Shown here: positions 59,879 through 64,000 of the stretch, piece by piece
Layout: each line of letters opens with the position of its first letter
How positions within the stretch are numbered: the first letter of the stretch is position 1
Notes under the pieces: model-generated
Database searches by the model: none
Told to the model about the DNA's origin: nothing
What the model saw: only the letters and a program-made list of their open reading frames with translations
Assembly (NCBI RefSeq): GCF_019457595.1
Contig: NZ_CP080419.1
Location: forward strand, 2,604,001-2,668,000
Reading direction: 5' to 3'
From: Shewanella psychrotolerans
GTDB taxonomy: Bacteria; Pseudomonadota; Gammaproteobacteria; Enterobacterales; Shewanellaceae
DNA length: 64,000 nt
Made by a program: the position numbers and the translations under genes

Positions 59879-60385
59879 ATGCCAAAAAAAATCATTGAAA
59901 GGTTTATGCCAAAGCCTGAAACGCTGCAAAATCATAAGCATTTGCAGATGTTTGGTAAACTGTTGCATAAACCAAATTTATGGGCGCTTAATCGCCGTTC
60001 AGCTCCTATGGCATTTGCCGTCGGATTATTTGTTGCGTGGGTACCTATGCCATTTCAGATGGTATTAGCCGCTGCACTCGCCATTGTATTCAATTGCAAT
60101 CTACCCATAGCGGTTGCATTGGTTTGGATAACCAACCCAATCACTATGCCATTTATGTTCTACGCGGCTTATCTATTTGGTGCAAAGCTGCTAAGCCATC
60201 CACCACAGCGATTCACATTTGAAGCCAGCTGGCAATGGATTGAGTCATCACTTTCTACCATAGGCCCACCATTTCTATTAGGGTGTGTAGTTTTTGGGGT
60301 TATTTTTGCTGCTGTAGGCTATTTTATTGTGCATAATTTGTGGAAATACTCCATTTTATTCAAATGGAAAAACCGCACAAAGTAG
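59879..60385 (+). CDS. DUF2062 family membrane protein
   Basis: A 168-residue protein with about three membrane segments and the family core PMAFAVGLFVAWVPMPFQM...IAVALVWITNPITMPFMFYAAYLFG, which match DUF2062 (PF09835). Some members are fused to or sit next to glycosyltransferases, but the function is unknown. It is divergent from comEC. Confidence 0.88.
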   Translation: MPKKIIERFMPKPETLQNHKHLQMFGKLLHKPNLWALNRRSAPMAFAVGLFVAWVPMPFQMVLAAALAIVFNCNLPIAVALVWITNPITMPFMFYAAYLFGAKLLSHPPQRFTFEASWQWIESSLSTIGPPFLLGCVVFGVIFAAVGYFIVHNLWKYSILFKWKNRTK

Positions 60386-60745
60386 TCGCTATATCATCGA
60401 CACCAACTCTCAAGCCTGCGACCGATTTTAGCGTTAGAAGAGGCATAAATCGCTGGCAGACGACGTAATTTCACTGGCTTGGCAATGGCGATATTAAAAA
60501 GTAGCTCTATGGAGCTCGATGTCGCCCATCACCTGAATCTCATGAGTTAGCTTTATTGACTAATAAGAAAATAGTGCTAATGGCGTATCCTCATCCGCGT
60601 CTCGACAAAAACATCTTAGCTTATAGAACAAACTTGCTATAGAATAACCAAATGACAACATTTTTTTATCATTTGCATCAACAAATGTGATCAACAAATT
60701 GATGTTGATTTGCTTCTTTTAAATATAAAAATACTGTTGGAAGCC
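60386..60745 (+). promoter_or_regulatory. Gap upstream of the CHASE-GGDEF gene with an operator-like repeat
   Basis: About 360 bases with no gene. Near the end, ATCAACAAAT occurs twice (60677-60686 and 60690-60699, three bases apart). The second copy continues into TGATGTTGAT, so that ATCAAC and GTTGAT also form an inverted repeat. This ends within 40 bases of the proposed start and could bind a regulator. The rest shows nothing recognisable. Confidence 0.35.
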
Positions 60746-62110
60746 ATGCATTTAGGTTCAAATAAAAAACATTTAGCGATTTTTTCACTGTTCTCTTTAT
60801 TATTTATGATCGTCGCAACCTTTACCGTGAACATGATATGTCAGTACTTGGTAGAGAATGCGATCTCGAAAGAGAAAGAAGATATTCGTAAGAATTTGTC
60901 ATTAGTTCGATTTAATTTCGAAGCCTCCGTCTATATGGATACCTATCTAGCAGATAGCTTAGCCACAGTAACCACCATTGACCCAGAGTTTGCCAGGGAA
61001 AATTGGGCGAGGATAGCGACAAAATTATTGGCTAAAGCCAAATATGTTCGCAGCGTCGCGTTCGCTCCAAATAACGTGATCACGCTGGTTTATCCCGAAA
61101 AAGGAAATGAGCGAGCAATAGGATTTGATTTCAGAACCCAGCCAGAACAACTCAAAACCGTCTTGTTAGCGAAGGAAAGACAAGGCGTGTTTATTGCGGG
61201 ACCCGTTAACTTAGTCCAAGGCGGTGTAGGACTCATTGCTCGCTACCCTATTTTCTCAGACTCTCCCTTAAACACTGACTATTGGGGAGCGGTCAGCGTT
61301 GTCATGGACTATGAGAGACTACTTGACGAAACGGGATTAACCCGTTTTCAAGGCGCTAACATTGCATTGCGCAAACAAGTATTACCCGATGAAACTAGCC
61401 AAGTGTTTTACGGCGAAGAGACAGTATTTGATCAACCAGACATACAATACCCCATCCAGCTACCCAGCGGAACATGGCAACTTGCAGCTAAGTTTGACAT
61501 AGATAATCACGAACAAATTCAACACATTAATAATATTTCACTTGTCATTGGCTGGCTGACAATTTTGCTTATTTACGCCGTGATGGTCTTGCTCTACAGA
61601 CATTATAAACATACCCATAACGCTGCACTTGAAGATGAACTGACGCAATTACCCAATAGACGCTTCATGATTAGTTTACTCAATAAATTAATCACCGAGG
61701 GCGGCAATAATGCGACGTTTACACTACTCAATATTGATCTAAACGGTTTCAAACAGGTAAACGACGAATTAGGACATGAGGCCGGAGATGAGCTACTCAA
61801 ACATATCGCCAAACTACTTGTCTCGGAAACCTCGCCATACGGAACCGTGGCTCGCTTTGGGGGCGATGAATTCTTAATACTATTAAGAAATATTTCCGAT
61901 GTATCGCAGATAGAAGCGCTTATTACTCAACTCCGTGAAACCGTGGAAGCGAGTTACCTTAACTGGGGCGAGACACAAATCATCCCATCGTTAAGCATAG
62001 GTTTTGCCATGTTTGAAGGGCAAATCACCACAGTTAAACAGCTGTTATCCAATGCAGATAAGAGCATGTACGCACACAAGCGCCGCGCTAGAAATAAGAA
62101 AGCCTCATAG
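60746..62110 (+). CDS. CHASE-domain diguanylate cyclase
   Basis: A 454-residue membrane signalling protein. The ATG at 60746 is preferred over a TTG at 60710 and gives MHLGSNKKH, then a membrane helix (about residues 13-35). A periplasmic CHASE-like domain follows (about 40-265, RSVAFAPNNVITLVYPEKGNE...LIARYPIFSD). A second helix (about 270-290) leads to a GGDEF domain (about 300-450). The catalytic signature RFGGDEFLILL is intact, and DELTQLPNRR and DLNGFKQVND are as in active diguanylate cyclases. It presumably makes cyclic di-GMP in response to an external ligand. The inhibitory RxxD site is not evident. Confidence 0.85.
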   Translation: MHLGSNKKHLAIFSLFSLLFMIVATFTVNMICQYLVENAISKEKEDIRKNLSLVRFNFEASVYMDTYLADSLATVTTIDPEFARENWARIATKLLAKAKYVRSVAFAPNNVITLVYPEKGNERAIGFDFRTQPEQLKTVLLAKERQGVFIAGPVNLVQGGVGLIARYPIFSDSPLNTDYWGAVSVVMDYERLLDETGLTRFQGANIALRKQVLPDETSQVFYGEETVFDQPDIQYPIQLPSGTWQLAAKFDIDNHEQIQHINNISLVIGWLTILLIYAVMVLLYRHYKHTHNAALEDELTQLPNRRFMISLLNKLITEGGNNATFTLLNIDLNGFKQVNDELGHEAGDELLKHIAKLLVSETSPYGTVARFGGDEFLILLRNISDVSQIEALITQLRETVEASYLNWGETQIIPSLSIGFAMFEGQITTVKQLLSNADKSMYAHKRRARNKKAS

Positions 62111-62218
62111 TTGATCAGCATAAGAGGCAATAGTAATCTCTTTTATCTGGTAGCCACTCAGTTAGCCCTAACCTATCGGGCGATTTAAAGTTAACAGCTC
62201 TACTGCTTACACGCTTTA

Positions 62219-63475
62219 TTATCTACCCGCTAATGCTGTGGCAGGCATGGTTTGGCTTGCTTTCCATGCTGGATACAAGGTCGAGATCAGACTCATAATA
62301 AACGCTAAACTAACCACTAAAAGCACATCTTGCCAATGCAGCTGAGATGGTAGAAAGTCAATAAAGTAAACATCAGCCGAAAGCAGTTGGACCCCTAAAG
62401 CCTGTTCGACTAAACTTGCCATCGCACTCAAGTTTAACGCAATGACAACCCCAAGCACGCCACCTATTAAGCAGCCTAAGCTCCCATTTAACGCACCTTG
62501 TACAACAAAAATGCCCATCACGGTAATTTTAGCCATTCCCATGGTGAGTAATATGGCAATTTCTGACTGTTTATCACGAACAGCCATCACTAAAGTCGAC
62601 ACTATGTTAAAGCAAGCAACCGCAATAACTAACGCCAAAACCAGATACATTACAGCCCTAACCAGCTGTATATCCTGATAAAGATGCCCCTGAGTCCGAG
62701 TCCAATCAGACAAATACATATACTGCTGCTGACTATAACCTAAACTTCTTATTAGCCGAGGCGCTGCAAATACATCATCGACTTTAATCCGTACACCACT
62801 CACCCCATCGCTCAGCCCTAAAATCTGCGCGCCATAAGCCAGTGGAATATACGCTGTGGTCATATCTAATTCACCACCGATATCAAATATCCCAGCAACG
62901 ACAAAGCGATGGCTCTTGGCCGAACCAATGCGTTTCGTTTCTGTCTTTTTTGCAGCAAAATCAGGCGTGTATAAACTAATATTATCACCAACTTTCAGGG
63001 ATAAGCTATCGGCTAACCCCTTACCCAGTACGATATTGTTGCGACTTTGATTTAACGCCTGCCAACTGGAATCATCCATAAACTGGGCGATATTGGAGAC
63101 ATTCGCTTCAAAAGCGGGATCGATCCCAATGACAGAAAGCCCCTGAAACCCACCTGGCTTTTGGATCAACCCCTGCAAACGAATAAAAGGTGCGGTTCCC
63201 TCAATCCCTTCAATTAATTGGGCATCTTCGGCAATTTTTTGCCAATCGCGAATAGGTTCATTAACCCCGGTTAATTCACCATGAGGAACAACACCTAACA
63301 GACGTTGCTCTAACTCATTCTCAAAACCATTCATCGCCGACAGCACAGTGATCAACACCGCGACGCCAAGGGCGATACCTGCGGTTGAGGCAAAAGAGAT
63401 AAAACTGATAAAACGGTTGGACTGTCTCGCCATGTAGAAGCGCCAGCCGACCCAAAATGACAGCATCTGGCTCAT
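62219..63475 (-). CDS. lolE: Lipoprotein-releasing ABC permease LolE
   Basis: Inner-membrane subunit of LolCDE, which extracts outer-membrane lipoproteins for LolA. The 418-residue product matches E. coli LolE: SLIS-like [33 protein letters not shown], four membrane helices, and C-terminal [18 protein letters not shown]. It follows lolD with a 4-base ATGA overlap, the position lolE has in E. coli lolCDE. The alternative lolC is less likely by this position. Confidence 0.9.
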   Translation of the reverse strand: MSQMLSFWVGWRFYMARQSNRFISFISFASTAGIALGVAVLITVLSAMNGFENELEQRLLGVVPHGELTGVNEPIRDWQKIAEDAQLIEGIEGTAPFIRLQGLIQKPGGFQGLSVIGIDPAFEANVSNIAQFMDDSSWQALNQSRNNIVLGKGLADSLSLKVGDNISLYTPDFAAKKTETKRIGSAKSHRFVVAGIFDIGGELDMTTAYIPLAYGAQILGLSDGVSGVRIKVDDVFAAPRLIRSLGYSQQQYMYLSDWTRTQGHLYQDIQLVRAVMYLVLALVIAVACFNIVSTLVMAVRDKQSEIAILLTMGMAKITVMGIFVVQGALNGSLGCLIGGVLGVVIALNLSAMASLVEQALGVQLLSADVYFIDFLPSQLHWQDVLLVVSLAFIMSLISTLYPAWKASQTMPATALAGR

Positions 63476-64000
63476 GCAAGCTCCTGTGCGTCAGCCTCTA
63501 AAGCCTCTTTCGTATGATAAAGATGTCCATCTTTCATTCGCAGTTGTCTGTCCATACGCGCCGCTAATTTAGGATCATGAGTCACCACAACAAAAGCCGT
63601 GCCGAGTTGACTACCAAGCTCACGTATCAACTCATAAACCGACTCACCACTCGCGGCATCTAAGTTCCCCGTAGGTTCATCGGCTAATACCAATTTAGGT
63701 TTATTTATCAATGCTCTTGCTATAGCAGTACGTTGACGCTCACCGCCAGACATCTCCGATGGTGTGTGATTTAATCTATGTCCTAATCCCACGCGCTCCA
63801 GTAAAGCACTCGCTTCTTGCTCTACCGACTTACGATCACGCCCTTGAATAAGTCCAGGCATAGCGACATTTTCTAATGCACTGAATTCGGGCAGTAGATG
63901 GTGAAACTGATAGATAAAACCCAGATCTTGATTGCGTACCTTGGCCTGGCGGCTCGCTGACAAAGTATAAAGATCTTCTCCTTGCAAGGTGACTTGACCA
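63472..64000 (-). CDS. lolD: Lipoprotein-releasing ABC ATPase LolD, 5' end outside window
   Basis: ATPase of LolCDE. The gene runs off the window end: the frame is open to base 63999, and the Walker A region is beyond it. Present are the Q-loop [22 protein letters not shown], signature [15 protein letters not shown], Walker [13 protein letters not shown] and the switch VVTHDPKLA. Its in-frame TTG at 63987 is not the true start, since E. coli LolD extends about 60 residues further. It is coupled to lolE. Confidence 0.95.
   Translation of the reverse strand, partial: GQVTLQGEDLYTLSASRQAKVRNQDLGFIYQFHHLLPEFSALENVAMPGLIQGRDRKSVEQEASALLERVGLGHRLNHTPSEMSGGERQRTAIARALINKPKLVLADEPTGNLDAASGESVYELIRELGSQLGTAFVVVTHDPKLAARMDRQLRMKDGHLYHTKEALEADAQELA

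Overview
The window reads as a chromosomal segment of a Shewanella-type gammaproteobacterium. Protein sequences match the gammaproteobacterial forms throughout: fused HisB and HisIE, a long 368-residue PurC, LpxM, IhfA, and enterobacterial-like SdhCDAB/SucABCD. Two arrangements fit Shewanella: gltA divergent from sdhCDAB-sucABCD, and a tandem RND pump nearby. No tRNA, rRNA, CRISPR array, prophage or intact insertion sequence was seen. The species cannot be fixed from sequence reading alone.

Layout. 1-3810: 3' part of the histidine operon (hisB partial, hisH, hisA, hisF, hisIE). 4058-5164: purC. 5701-7839: a lipoprotein M3 peptidase (dcp-like), convergent with lpxM at 8121-9095. 9321-13008: pheS-pheT-ihfA operon on the minus strand. 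13519-16134: a membrane sensor with Cache, PAS and a degenerate kinase module. 16206-18976: five small minus-strand genes of mostly unknown role, including a secreted protein built from two retropepsin-like domains in tandem. 19226-19641: a MITE-like repeat with perfect 16-bp terminal inverted repeats. 19716-22370: topA, divergent from astB (22730-24067). 24246-26702: a large Big-1-type lipoprotein. 26919-28238: a dicarboxylate/amino-acid:cation symporter. 28807-38423: the TCA operon sdhCDAB-sucABCD on the minus strand, divergent from gltA (38836-40122). 40715-44637: an AT-rich minor-pilin cluster ending in a 623-residue PilX-like protein with a beta-solenoid body. 45215-52598: RND efflux adaptor plus two tandem RND permeases. 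52701-53588: a secreted metallo-beta-lactamase-fold protein. 53605-59847: envelope genes on the minus strand (comEC, msbA, lpxK, a Trm112-like protein and a small LPS-type kinase), in an order like that of E. coli. 59879-62110: a DUF2062 membrane protein and a CHASE-GGDEF protein on the plus strand. 62219-64000: lolE and the 3' part of lolD.

How the genes work together. The TCA block supplies citrate synthase, 2-oxoglutarate dehydrogenase E1/E2, succinyl-CoA synthetase and succinate dehydrogenase from one divergent control region. LpxM, LpxK, MsbA, LolDE and the LPS-type kinase belong to lipid A and lipoprotein export. HisBHAF/IE and PurC are linked metabolically through AICAR.

The parts least explained by known families are the minor-pilin cluster with the solenoid protein, the double-retropepsin protein, the degenerate sensor kinase and a three-copy structured intergenic repeat. 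The pilin cluster, flanked by a repeat copy and inserted between gltA and the RND genes, is the best candidate for an undescribed system.
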